Counted from the first letter of the stretch, positions 36,801 through 47,683 are shown. The stretch is 64,000 nt of DNA from Mya arenaria (GCF_026914265.1 NC_069125.1:10209117-10273116), one strand, 5' to 3'. A program made the numbers and translations. The notes: generated by a model from the letters alone, not told the origin.

Positions 36801-39122
36801 TTGTCGACGTGTTTTAAGAAACTCAACTCTCAATCAAACTCTGGTAAAAGACCGAAGGCGGGGCTCCGTATGCGGCATAGACTGCGCAATGTTTCATTGA
36901 AATGGTGAAGTTTTCTATGTTTAAAGTCTTCATTCGAAGCAAAATATTGCCTTCCGACGTAGCATTTATGACGCAATTTATCACGTGGTATACACACAAT
37001 GATTTCGAGGATATGCGAATGATGCGATTGTAGGAAAAAAATACTTAAAAATAGATAAGAGGTTGCTTCCCTACTGTAAACATTCTAATTTATCTAATCT
37101 TCGTAACGGTCTGAATAACAATTTGTTTTATTCATTTTTGTTATAAAGTATAATACAATGAGCGTTGATGCTGTTCACGCCATCTTAAATTCTATCTGTT
37201 GTCTCTTAATTGTCTATCAATTAAATCTCGTGATTTTCCACATTGAGGCACCAAATTCAGGACAGCTTTTTTACGAATTATGGGAATAAATTCTATAACA
37301 TTTTTGCAGTTCGTCAGACGGACTTTCTCCCGACATTTACCATCAACACCGGCGCCAAATGCTGGGGACTGGCTTACAACGCCACCTTCAAACGATTCGC
37401 AGTCTGCTGTTACACTCAACCCCCCTGTATAAAGATCTTCTCTCGGAGTGATGGGAGGGAAATAAAGTCACTTGCACGTGACAGAACCGGTGTTGAGCTG
37501 TTTTTCTTCCCCGACTACGTTGCTATGGACACCGCTGGTAAGTTTGAATGGCGCTAGTTTTTCAATTCCTTGATGAAATGAAATCTCTTGAATAATGTAT
37601 ATTTTTAGAAGTACATCCTTTGGGACATAAATTATCAGGAGGAACTTCTGTGCAAAACCTGCCCACTCACCTTTGAATTCCGTTCGTATTTTGTGTGTTA
37701 CTTAATCACGTCAATGTGCATTCCCAAGTATATTTACATTAAAATAAAGAATTTAATATTGTATTTCTTCAGGGCGAAACCTGTTCGTCTCGGACAAGTA
37801 CAAGAAGTCTGTGATCGGTCTGACTATGGACGGCGAAAAGCGTTGGGAGTGCAGCTACCACGGCCTCAAGAACCCCCGCGGCATTTGTGTCGTTGGGCCA
37901 CGCGTGTACGTCGCCGGATGTCGCTCACACAGGTAACAGTGTGGCACAGAGAAAATGCTCTTTTTTTATTAATGATTGGTGTTATGATCGAAACTTTGTA
38001 ATACAGTATTCCCTTTTTACACAGTTTTGTTGACAAAGAAGTGACTTTTCTTTACTTTGTTGCCCAATAACTTTGATAGTTAACAGCCAATAAAAAGTAT
38101 ACCGCGTGAAAAGTTTGATTGAAATACTTCAACTAATACTACATATAGACGCCTTGTATTTAAACCCCGACAGTGGTCTAGTGGCATTCGGAACTCCTCG
38201 GCCGTTTTTATCGAAAACAACCACGGATGTATTTGGACGGTTTATATACTCAAAATGCGGTACGTTCAAGTCCGCTGCAAGTAGATCGCATAATAACTTT
38301 ATTTAGGAGTTAAACTTTATGACTTAACTCTTGGGAATCTTAATTATGTTTGCAATAATATACTTCACTGTCAATCAATTTAAACTTAGATCAATAAATA
38401 CAACTCTAAAACATTACATTCCATTAATGATATAATTCAAAAAATACAAATTACTTCAACTGATGTACCGGCATTCATCCGATGTTGTTTTCGATAAAAA
38501 TGGCCTAGAGTTTCCTGGTCCAGTGGTATATGTGACCCGTCCCACGTGGCTCTTTTTCCTGGCCTTCAAAATGTGACACCATTACTGGCGTCTGCCCGTG
38601 AATCGGACTAAAGGGCGGAATTCAATGCTACCTTGCTCGCGTTTGTTTCATGGACGTCAAGAGCCAGTTATTTTCTTGGCCCAATTTCTCGAAACTTCTT
38701 AAGCTTGACAGGCTTAAGTTGCTTATTTCAATTAGCGGAAATACGTACTTAAATCGATTGTGATAACCATAAAGATAATTCCTATCAAAAGTATGAAGAC
38801 TCTTAAAGAAGTTACTGTTACGCAGTTATTGTAAAACAAAAATAATGAGCTTAGCTTAATCCTGTTATAAGGAGCTTTAGAAGTTTCGAGAAATTGGAGC
38901 CTGGTAATTATTTATAAACGTCTGGTTTAATCCGTCTTCTGTTGCAGCGTTGTTCTACTGTCGACAGAGGGCGAGATCGTGGGTGAGGTGATTGTGGAGG
39001 GCATCTCATTCCCCAACAAGATATGCCTGTCCCCGCACGCCGACCGCCTCCTGGTCACCCAGTTCCAGGGCACACTCATTGATATCGAGCGAAACACTGT
39101 GAAGATATTCAGGCTCGATTAG
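33834..39122 (+). CDS. TRIM protein (RING, two B-boxes, coiled coil, Ser-rich linker, NHL-like C-terminus)
   Basis: Five exons in phase: 33834-35453, 36243-36474, 37310-37537, 37773-37932 and 38948-39122, giving 804 residues. The RING is C15-C61 (CALCHDEYTDPRELPCLHAF ... CPVC), with the same spacing as in the minus-strand paralogue. B-box 1 contains CDPCFRRKDKVIAAKWCKEC. B-box 2 contains CPDHENTTLGFFCEDH and CSSCVTVDHRKC. A coiled coil spans about 205-350. A Ser/Arg-rich linker of about 100 residues (RSNSRRSRQSPVRQSP, repeated NSSRHSSN) is longer than in the paralogue and a likely phosphorylation target. The NHL-like propeller contains TGATYLMDGRIILVDQ, GRNLFVSDKYKKSVIG, GLKNPRGICVVGPRVYVAG and DRLLVTQFQGTLIDIERNTV. 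A family role as a RING E3 ligase is inferred. Here the N-terminal two thirds is one exon and only the propeller is split. Confidence 0.93.
35496..35654. mobile_element. Tc1/mariner-type MITE
   Basis: Inverted ends CGGTCGAACCCCGTTGGCTC and the complement (GAGCCAACGGGGTTCGACTG), with a TA on the left side. The related copy at 47509-47683 has TA on both sides and CAGT ends. Non-coding. It lies in intron 1 of the plus-strand TRIM gene. Confidence 0.8.
35863..36181. repeat. foldback MITE, AAAGCTGCACTCTCAC family
   Basis: Complete copy with both ends (TTAAAGCTGCACTCCCACAG / CTGTGAGAGTGCAGCTTTAA) in intron 1 of the plus-strand TRIM gene. Confidence 0.85.
36533..36999. repeat. foldback MITE with CACGTG/TACGTCA ends, complete
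   Basis: About 465 bp that folds on itself almost entirely. The ends GTGTGTATACCACGTGATAA and complement carry an E-box (CACGTG) and a TTACGTCA CRE-like motif in each arm. It occupies much of intron 2 of the plus-strand TRIM gene. Related copies are at 7505-7847, 9515-9602 and 53308-53745. Confidence 0.88.
38165..38290 (+). other. tRNA-like SINE head
   Basis: An A-box-like CAGTGGTCTAGTGGCATTC is followed about 85 nt later by a B-box-like GTACGTTCAAGTCC. It lies in the last intron of the plus-strand TRIM gene. The evidence is two promoter boxes only. Confidence 0.35.
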
Positions 39123-39171
39123 ATAACCGTCGTTTGATTAAAACAAATATTTATTATGGCATTGATCAGTA

Positions 39172-39516
39172 TTATCGGCCTGTATGTTCCTGCACATAAC
39201 CGCCTCTTCGTCATTCAGTTCCAGCTAAAGCACCCTCATACCCTAATTGCCATCCAGATGAATATGGTCAAAATCTAGCCTCCTGCCTGAAACTAAACAC
39301 CTCCATGATCTTGATGCAGATTAACTGACAATATATCGATTTAAAACAATTGTGCGTGTGCGTGCGTGCGTGCGTGCGTGTGTGTGTGTGTGTGTGTTTT
39401 TTATATACTATCGGTATTATAAATTTTGATATCCCCGCACGCCAGCCACTTGCTGGTCTACCAGTTTCCGGGGCACCTTCATCGTCATCGGAGAGTTTAC
39501 CACTGTCATCTGAACA
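39172..39516 (+). pseudogene. two decayed copies of the last TRIM exon
   Basis: Downstream of the TRIM stop, 39176-39240 (CCTGCACATAACCGCCTCTTCGTCATTCAG...) and 39431-39512 (TCCCCGCACGCCAGCCACTT...) both align with the final-exon segment at about 39029-39105 (TCCCCGCACGCCGACCGCCT...). Neither keeps the reading frame: 39431-39512 has indels relative to the exon, and no propeller sequence precedes it. They look like tandem partial duplications of the exon and 3' flank that have decayed. Confidence 0.7.
39352..39398. repeat. (GT)n/(CGTG)n microsatellite
   Basis: A run of CGTG repeats passing into (GT)n, placed between the two decayed exon copies. Confidence 0.95.
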
Positions 39517-40152
39517 AGTTCATGCCTCCCGACTAGCAAGCAATGTTTGAATTTGAATGCTACTTGAACCGTATATAAAATGCAAAGTGTGCAAATTCGA
39601 GTACACAGCCGAAAAAGTGTGTCAAACACAATTGTGAATGATTGCTGAACAAAATATTTTCTTAATGAACCCTTGATATGCTTGTATATCTTATGGACAC
39701 GTGCAAAACGTACTTTTTGGTACTTTTTTTTAGTTTTTCTTTGTGTTCTTCGACCGACCAAATAGTGTATCGAATGACGGCTCAACGAACATTTGTTATA
39801 TTATGAATCATTTATGTAATTGTCCAAGGTCAAAGTTATGTTATGAAACAGGAAAGTCGAACTAGTATGGATTGAAGGAAAACAAACACCGTTTGAATGA
39901 AAAACGGGCATTTATTAAAATGCCATAAATATTGCTGATTTATTACAAAGGTAATTTAGAAAAGTTTTCCGAAAAACATATCTGGTCCACGAATCATTTA
40001 TATGTGTATATGTTTAATGCAAACATACAGAACGTAATTGTATTTGGTGATTTTTAGAGTTTTCTTTCAAGAAATAGTTTTTATCTAACCTACTAGTTAA
40101 ATATTTTGTTATTCTTGTACATGTTTGCATCATTTTGTCCTCACGATGTAAT

Positions 40153-40494
40153 CTAAAGCTGCACTCTCACAACTTTTTTTATTTTTTGTCTTGGAACGAG
40201 CCAATTTTTGCGAAAATCCATGGAAACCAGTTATATAACATTGCTGAAAAAAATTAGATCGCAGATTTTTATATTTAAGTTAAAAAAATGATGTTGTATG
40301 CATTTTTGTCAAACCGTTGGTAACGGTTTAAGCCATAAAACATTAATTTTCGAACGAAAATATGAAAATCTACAATCTGAATTTTTGTCAGCAATAATAC
40401 ATCTGTGGTTTGCAGATATTTACGCAAAAGATGCTCTTTCCAAGACAAAAAAAAAAGTTGTAAAAATGGTATATCTGTGTGAGTGCAACTTTAA
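40153..40494. repeat. foldback MITE, AAAGCTGCACTCTCAC family
   Basis: Complete copy with ends TAAAGCTGCACTCTCAC and GTGAGTGCAACTTTA and a conserved centre (ACCGTTGGTAACGGTTTAAG). A (TTCTG)n run follows directly. Confidence 0.85.
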
Positions 40495-41272
40495 GTCTAA
40501 TAAATATTATGTTCTGTTCTGTTCTGTTCTGTTAAATGGGAGAGTGTGCGGAAAGTGAGAGCACGTCTATAGATGATCATTGCAGTGGTGTAATGATTCT
40601 GTGGTTGTATGCCAATCTTACTTATACCAAATATGTGCATTGAATGACATGTTATAACAGTAAAGGTTATATATATACATTTAATGACACAGAGCGTATT
40701 TTTATTTGGTGACTTTTGGTGTTGTTGTTTTATACAAGAAATAGTTAGTGTCTTGCCTACTGGTAAAATGTGAGTATTTTATTTGGTGATTTCATTGATG
40801 TTTTTTCTTCAAGAAATAGTTCGTGTCTCACCTACACGTGATATAGGAAAGTGTGTGTATTATAATAGCACGTGTTTTTTTCATTGTAACTGTGATATAA
40901 TTCTGTGATTTTTTTTGGTAACAAAATGTTTGTGTTCTTTTATAGACAAGTGTTGATAAAAAGATAAAAACGTATTACGTAAAATTTCAAATATTTAATC
41001 TTTCTTTTCATTAACATAATGCATATTTTATTTTAGCTATAATTGTGATGTGTAAATAAAATTATGAAATCATTTTAAGCATGGCGCTTTGGTTTTGTCT
41101 GGGCGTAGGGTTTGTTATTGGTCCCAGGTTGTATTTTATTTAACTTACCTTTTGGGGAGTTAGGAATGATAATACTAGATCTGGTTTCCATTACTTTAAT
41201 GCAGTATCTTTTAATGTGTATCACACATTAAGGTGCTATATAAAGTGTTCGCTGGGGTTCTTTAGCTATGTT

Positions 41273-41592
41273 ACCGTCTCAGTGGCCTAGTGGTTAAGGC
41301 ATCCTCCTTCGGAGCGAGAGGTCGTGGGTTCGATCCAGGGCCGCGTCATACCGAAATACGTTAAAAGTTGGTACAAGTAGCTCCCTTGCCTGGCGCTCGG
41401 CATTTAAAGGGTAGTGCTTAGAGTAGTGGTGTACTGAGTACTGGCTCAAGCCAGGAAAGTTGTATCTCGTGTATCGGTGGTTTTCACCGAGCACGTTAAA
41501 GAACCAAGAGGTCTCTTCGCAAAGAGCTAGGGTATCGCACCCGGATCTCTTGTATCTCACTCTGTTTCTTCAAGTCTTTCAATGTCTGGATT
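41273..41592 (+). mobile_element. tRNA-derived SINE, apparently full length
   Basis: The head has an A box (GTGGCCTAGTGGTTAAGGC) and a B box (GTGGGTTCGATCC) at tRNA spacing. The body carries GCCTGGCGCTCGGCATTTAA, GAGCACGTTAAAGAACCAAG and GGTATCGCACCCGGATCTC, a conserved-core pattern I recall from mollusc and other metazoan SINEs. Length is about 320 bp. The family name is not assigned. Confidence 0.8.
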
Positions 41593-42364
41593 TTACCAAG
41601 GTTGTTCAATATACATGTATGTCCCAGGGAGTGAATAAAATCCTGTTGATTCTAAGGTGAGCATTAAGGGCCATAATGGCCCTCTTGTTTTAAAAAAAAT
41701 AGTTTGTGCTTTGCCTACTAGTGAAATGATAAAGTGTTTGGATAAGGATAGCACATGTATGAATACTCTGACTGTGTTATAGTTCTGTGGTCAGAATGTG
41801 TAAGATATAGACCGGAGAAAAATTGGGCGGACCGACGAACACACTCTACGTCCCGAAGGTTGCTGTTACCTAGACCTTGAAGGTAAGGACAAGGGTTTTG
41901 TGCGCGACACCTCTTCATATTTAATTGGTGTTCACTTCTGCCAAATCATTTTAAAATCTGGCAATGAACGAGGAACACATGGACGGGAGAAACATGAGGT
42001 GTGTGTGTGTGTGGGGGGGGACGAACACACTAAGTTCGAAAGGTTGCTGTTACCTTGACCTTAAAATCATGATCACGGGTCTTATGCGGGATACATGACC
42101 CTAATGGATCCATCCTACCAGTACCCCTTCGTGCAAACGGACGAACGGGCATGGCGACGAGCATGATTCCTATAATATAGCCACCAATTGACTTTGTTTG
42201 ATAATGTACATGAATTGATGGTTATCTTTTGTCTGTTCGTTGTATTTCATTTGTTTCTCTTTTTTTGGAGTTAGGAATGACAACCCCTGGTAGTGAGTTC
42301 CCGTTTGTCTTTTGGACGGTTTAGTCGGTGCCAAACCGGATGTGGTAATTAAATTGGTGACGAA

Positions 42365-42378
42365 TATTTCCCGCCATC
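42365..42378 (+). promoter_or_regulatory. possible E2F-like site upstream of selenoprotein H
   Basis: TTTCCCGCC matches the E2F consensus TTTSSCGC. It lies about 30-40 bases before the chosen ATG. It is seen in sequence only; the transcription start is unknown and it may be in the 5' UTR. Confidence 0.25.
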
Positions 42379-42407
42379 TAGAAGACTTCATACTGAAACG
42401 GAAGAAA

Positions 42408-44363
42408 ATGCCGGCGAAAACAAGGAAAAAGCGAGCGTCTCCGTTGAAATCTGAGGATAAGATTGAAGAGACAAGTCCAAAGAAACAAAAGATATCAAAA
42501 TCTGGTCCAGATTTTAAGATAACCATTGAACATTGGTAAATCTAGCTAATATAATTATCATATTATGAACACATGACAGTAAACACATGTGCGATTTACT
42601 CAAGACTTAAACTTCGTGTGATTTCATATAAGTAGAAGCTAGCAGTATGTGTTTAATGTATTGCATTTACATTGGTAATGAGTAGTCCATAGCATTTACG
42701 TTTTATCTGAAGACTTGTTTTATGACTGTATACATGAAGTAGACCTTGGGAGAAAAGGTGCATATGCCGGGTGCGTTAATTGAATCCATGACTTCATGTA
42801 CCTCAAAGTACTTGATCTCAAGTATGGAGCTCTTCCAAACGGGCTTACTGGCATGCTGATTTTAAACCCAAATCCATCTTTTTGGGATTTTAACTGATAA
42901 TGCACCAGTCAATTGTAACCACGCCCACCAAGGTCTGGGGAATAGCGGGGACTTTGACTTTTGGTCCAGCCAAGCCCGGGTAAAATCCCCGCCCTGTGGA
43001 GACGAACTGGAAGTAAAATCCCCGCAAAATGCCCCCGCACCCAAGGGGCCCTAGGTAAGGCTCATTCCATGCTTAGTCCACCTAAATGGCCGTCAACGAG
43101 TCTTTTGACAATTTTTTTAATATGGCAGACTCATGACGTCCGCCATCCCACCAAAGAGTAGCAAGCGGTCTTGTGCAGAGAATCCTCGCGGCCACAATTT
43201 TGATATTATCTCCGTTATATATTCAAATTTCTAAGAAAATATTATTGCCTACCTTTAAACACATATTAAGTTATGTCAGTATGCCCAAAAAACATGTTAA
43301 GTTATCATAAAACACTTTCAAGTGTCGATTGTTTATCAAGTATCACGATATCGGTAAATCTGGGACAAATCTGACTGGTTGTGTACATGTGTAACGGTAT
43401 TCGTGACCCATAATATATAATGTGAAAATAACAACTCTAATGACCAATTAAATCCAGTTTAGATCACTGTCGGATAAAAATTGAACAACTTTGTCATTAT
43501 TATTCAACATCAATGCATATTATTACAGTATATCATTTCACCCGTTGTTAAATGGTAGAGAGTTGTAGCGTTACAGGGATACATAAGAAATGTCAAAATA
43601 ATTAAAAAAAGTATCCCTGATCGCTCATTATTGTAGCTAATTCCCCGCTATATTTAGTGCGAAGACAAAACCACCGCATTCACCCGGCACTGCGGAGCCA
43701 CCGGAAAGGTAAAAACACAGCCCATTTCCCCTGCTATCCCCCCGGATTTGGGGGGCCCGTGGTTACAATTGACTGGTGCATAAGGCATATACATTAATTG
43801 GAAGAAAAAAAAATTCTTTAACTGATGTACAATTCATAAATGATAAAAAAATTACAAGTACCGCTTACTCTTTCAGCAAATCCTGACAGGTGTTCAAGCG
43901 CAAGGCCTTGGCTCTCGTTGAGGACTTGCGCACAGAGTATGGGGATTTCGAGGTTGAGTACAATCCCTCAGTCCCCCGACGTGGTAGCTTTGAGATCATC
44001 ATTCACAAGGAAGGCAAAGATGGTTAGATGAAATTATGTCATTTTTTATAAATAGCAATTGCATGGTAGCTTCATGCACAATTATGTAATGTAGTTGGGT
44101 GTTTTGAAAGTAAAATTCTTATACATGTATTTGATATGGCTGATATTAAAATCGATTGAAATCTAGCCGTTTCCTTGATATTGCTGTTATTTCTTAACTA
44201 ATATTCAATGATAAAAAAGGTAAATGATTAAGTTAATTGTTAACCAAAAAATCTTTATTCGACAGATGTCACTGTGTGGACTGGACTAAAAAAGGGACCT
44301 CCAAGGAAGTTGAAATTCCCTGAAGTTACTGAGGTTGTTCAGGCAATCAACAAAGGGATGTGA
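42408..44363 (+). CDS. SELENOH: selenoprotein H (in-frame TGA = selenocysteine)
   Basis: Three exons in phase: 42408-42535, 43877-44022 and 44266-44363. They encode 123 residues including Sec, against about 122 in the human protein. A Lys/Arg-rich N-terminus (MPAKTRKKRASPLKSEDK, KKQK) fits the nuclear/nucleolar location known for the family. The first splice joins TG to C, giving E-H-C-K-S-U-Q with TGA at 43884-43886, the family's thioredoxin-fold C-x-x-U redox motif. The rest follows the family closely: YNPSVPRRGSFEI, then VWTGLKKGPPRKLKFPE. The real stop is TGA at 44361-44363. The family is implicated in redox control and DNA-linked stress response. A standard gene finder would truncate or miss this gene because of the internal TGA. 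The first intron holds an interrupted MITE. Confidence 0.95.
42900..43781. mobile_element. TIR MITE (ATGCACCAGTCAATTG family) with a nested 571-bp insertion
   Basis: Both ends match the intact 315-bp copy at 5779-6094. Its middle is split by 43069-43639, flanked on both sides by ATTCC, a probable 5-bp target duplication. The insert shows no clear TIR or gene and is unclassified. All of it lies in intron 1 of selenoprotein H. Confidence 0.8.
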
Positions 44364-44713
44364 ACTGGACCAATTATTAACAGGTTTGTGGAAGGCTGGA
44401 AAATTATGAAAATGTGTCTTCTATACAGTGTCAAGTTTTCTGTTCTACTACAGCGCATTTTCACCTTCTTTGAATAAAAAAAATGGTGATTGGTGAATAA
44501 ACCACTTTCACAGTCATTTTTAAATCCACATTTTATTTTAAATATTGTTTTTTAAATGAAAATAATTTTAAGAATCTCAAATTTGATCTTCAATGACAAG
44601 TGGAGTTTAATGTCTAAAAATCTTACAAATGATTGTGCAGTAGACGGTATCATGATAACATTTTGCTATTTTGCTCTTTCAGGTGTTTGTTTAGGTTGAC
44701 AATGTTGTGTGCA

Positions 44714-44782
44714 GCCTGCGTTGTTATGAAGTTGTCGGTCTAACTTGGGTCACCTAGGACTGATGGCGGATGTCTCACAACG
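44714..44782 (+). promoter_or_regulatory. candidate SECIS element
   Basis: About 350 bp after the stop. ATGA (44726-44729) is followed after 12 nt by AA (44742-44743) and then by TGAT (44761-44764), the spacing of a SECIS quartet and apical loop. The arms GTTGTCGGT and ACCTAGGAC pair at 7 of 9 positions, including one G-U pair. The lower stem is weak. A likely 3' UTR intron (CAG|GTTTGT near 44383 to TTTCAG near 44682) would remove an early AATAAA at 44474 and bring this element close to the stop. The structure is hand-folded only. Confidence 0.45.
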
Positions 44783-45009
44783 AACTGTGTATAACCACTG
44801 GACTTCAGCAATCACTTGATAAATGTATTATAAAAGTGGATATGTAGCTTAGTTGATAAACATGATTTCAAACAGTATTTTCTTCGAGGATTTTTTGTAG
44901 CTGTCAGATATTTCAGTTTCATTTCATCATTTATGACTTGTTTCGATTTAATTCACGAGTTCATCAGATATTTTAGTTTCATTTCTTCATATATGACTTA
45001 GCATTATTA

Positions 45010-47173
45010 TCCCCCGCCAATGAAATAGGGAGGGGGATATTGAAATGGCGTTGTCCTTCCGTCCGTCACCTGCGTTTTCTCAGTAACTAGCCGGTAGAAT
45101 TTCATGAAACTTAAAATAAATATGAACCACTATACTGGAATGATGCCCGTCCAAAAAAATAATTCGATTGGTCAATTGTCCTTGGAGTTATTGCCCTTGA
45201 TTTTTTGAAAAATACACATTCACAGCCATTTCTCAGTCACTAGCTGGCAGAATTTCATGAAACTTAAAATAAATATGAATTACTATACTGGGATGATGCC
45301 TGTTCATTTTTTTTTTGGGATTGGTCAATTGTACTTGGAGTTATTGCCCTTGATTTTTTGAAAAACTCTCATTTACAGCCATTTCTCAGTAACTAGTTGG
45401 TAGAAATTCTTGAAACTTGAAATAAATATGAACCATCATACTGCGATGATGCCTGTTTATTTATATTTTGGATTGTGTAATTTCTAAATGAGTTATTTAC
45501 CCTTGATTTATTAAAAGATCCATGTTTGCAGCCTTTTCTATGCAACTAGCTGGTAGAATTTCATGACACTTGGAATAAATAAGAACCAACATACTGTGAT
45601 GATGCCTGTCTATTTTTCTTTTGGATTGGTCAATTTTCCTTAGAGTTATTGCCCTTGATTTATTAAAAAATCATTGTTTGCAGCCGTTTCTCAGTAACTA
45701 GCTGCTAGAATTTAATGAAACTTGAATGTTATATGAACCAACATCCTGCAATGAACTTCTTCGGTGAATTTCTACGGCTACATTTTTATCTCAACTATTG
45801 AGTACTATTTTGCAATGATTGATGTTTCGGAGTAAGCAGTTTCGGAAAAGACAGTTTTATTTAATCATCCCCCTTTTTTTTGGGATTGGTCAATTGTACT
45901 TGGAGTTATTGCCCTTGATTTTTTGAAAAACTCTCATTTACAGCCATTTCTCAGTAACTAGTTGGTAGAAATTCTTGAAACTTGAAATAAATATGAACCA
46001 TCATACTGCGATGATGCCTGTTTATTTATATTTTGGATTGTGTAATTTCTAAATGAGTTATTTACCCTTGATTTATTAAAAGATCCATGTTTGCAGCCTT
46101 TTCTATGCAACTAGCTGGTAGAATTTCATGACACTTGGAATAAATAAGAACCAACATACTGTGATGATGCCTGTCTATTTTTCTTTTGGATTGGTCAATT
46201 TTCCTTAGAGTTATTGCCCTTGATTTATTAAAAAATCATTGTTTGCAGCCGTTTCTCAGTAACTAGCTGCTAGAATTTAATGAAACTTGAATGTTATATG
46301 AACCAACATCCTGCAATGAACTTCTTCGGTGAATTTCTACGGCTACATTTTTATCTCAACTATTGAGTACTATTTTGCAATGATTGATGTTTCGGAGTAA
46401 GCAGTTTCGGAAAAGACAGTTTTATTTAATCATCCCCCTTTTTTTTGGGATTGGTCAATTGTACTTGGAGTTATTGCCCTTGATTTTTTGAAAAACTCTC
46501 ATTTACAGCCATTTCTCAGTAACTAGTTGGTAGAAATTCTTGAAACTTGAAATAAATATGAACCATCATACTGCGATGATGCCTGTTTATTTATATTTTG
46601 GATTGTGTAATTTCTAAATGAGTTATTTACCCTTGATTTATTAAAAGATCCATGTTTGCAGCCTTTTCTATGCAACTAGCTGGTAGAATTTCATGACACT
46701 TGGAATAAATAAGAACCAACATACTGTGATGATGCCTGTCTATTTTTCTTTTGGATTGGTCAATTTTCCTTAGAGTTATTGCCCTTGATTTATTAAAAAA
46801 TCATTGTTTGCAGCCGTTTCTCAGTAACTAGCTGCTAGAATTTAATGAAACTTGAATGTTATATGAACCAACATCCTGCAATAAACTTCTTCGGTGAATT
46901 TCTACGGCTACATTTTTATCTCAACTATTGAGTACTATTTTGCAATGATTGATGTTTCGGAGTAAGCAGTTTCGGAAAAGACAGTTTTATTTAATCATCC
47001 CTCTGATTTATTTCGTTAAAATATTTATCATAAAGTAGTCCCGGTCGATATTTTATAATTTGGCTCGGAAAGGGATAAACCAATGTGCTTATCTTATTCT
47101 TTCTGAGATTTTTTTTAACCTTCAAGCACAAACAAGCCATCAAGCACAAACAAGCCATCGTTGGCGGGGGATA
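45010..47173. mobile_element. hairpin-ended element with tandem core, type 1
   Basis: The left end is a hairpin (TATCCCCCGCC ... GGGAGGGGGATA) followed by CCTTCCGTCCGTC. The right end TTGGCGGGGGATAT is inverted relative to the left. The core is made of about 141-bp units (GGAGTTATTGCCCTTGATTT..., ..CTTGAAATAAATATGAACC..). Terminal hairpin, short inverted ends and a tandem core are the architecture described for Helentron-derived elements such as bivalve 'pearl'. No protein is encoded. Confidence 0.65.
45317..47005. repeat. 565-bp higher-order tandem repeat, 3 copies
   Basis: GGGATTGGTCAATTGTACTT occurs at 45317, 45882 and 46447, exactly 565 bp apart. The copies are almost identical (for example CAATGAAC becomes CAATAAAC in the third). 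Each 565-bp unit is itself about four diverged ~141-bp units, so the amplification was recent and acted on a composite. Confidence 0.93.
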
Positions 47174-47508
47174 TCTTTTCACTGAAAATGCTTGTTCATA
47201 CTTGTTTTCATTTAATTAACAAGTTCATTATTAGGTTTTAATAGAGCTGGATCTCAAATAAATGCCTATAACATATGTCCTGCTTTCATTATTTGTACAA
47301 TTTGCATTGATCCTCCTGACATCTAGAACAAAAATTTGATTAATAGTTAACAGCTGAATTAATTTAAAAACATAAACAGTTATTTTTTTCACAGGCCGTT
47401 ACAATAACACCGATTCAAAAGGTGGCTTGATAGCACTCTTAATCTAGATTAAGTTTGACTAATAATATGTCTCCCAATGTCAGAAAATGAGACCTGCTTT
47501 TGTCAGTA

Positions 47509-47683
47509 CAGTTGGACCCTGTTGACTTGAACTCCCAGGGACCAGCGTAAATAGCTTGAGCCTCGGAAATTTCGAGCCAAGCCGTAATGTTTATCTTTAG
47601 TTTAAAGACATTAGTCTTTAACATCTAGTTCGAGCATCGAGGAATATCGAGCCAAACGAGTTTGAGCCAATGGGTTTTGACTG
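47509..47683. mobile_element. Tc1/mariner-type MITE
   Basis: Inverted ends (CAGTTGGACCCTGTTGACTT and the complement of GAGCCAATGGGTTTTGACTG) are flanked on both sides by TA. It is more diverged than, but related to, the copy at 35496-35654. Confidence 0.75.

Larger units (their letters stand above)
39517..42407. other. intergenic region between TRIM and selenoprotein H genes
   Basis: Apart from the MITE at 40153 and the SINE at 41273 it contains AT-rich sequence, a partial internal similarity (TTTTTATTTGGTGACTTTTG and TTATTTGGTGATTT segments at 40020-40060, 40695-40750 and 40770-40830) and a GT/G-run at about 41998-42020. Two stretches, about 41815-41900 and 42020-42090, both contain GGTTGCTGTTACCT-GACCTT and look like diverged copies of one sequence. 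No gene recognised. Confidence 0.5.
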
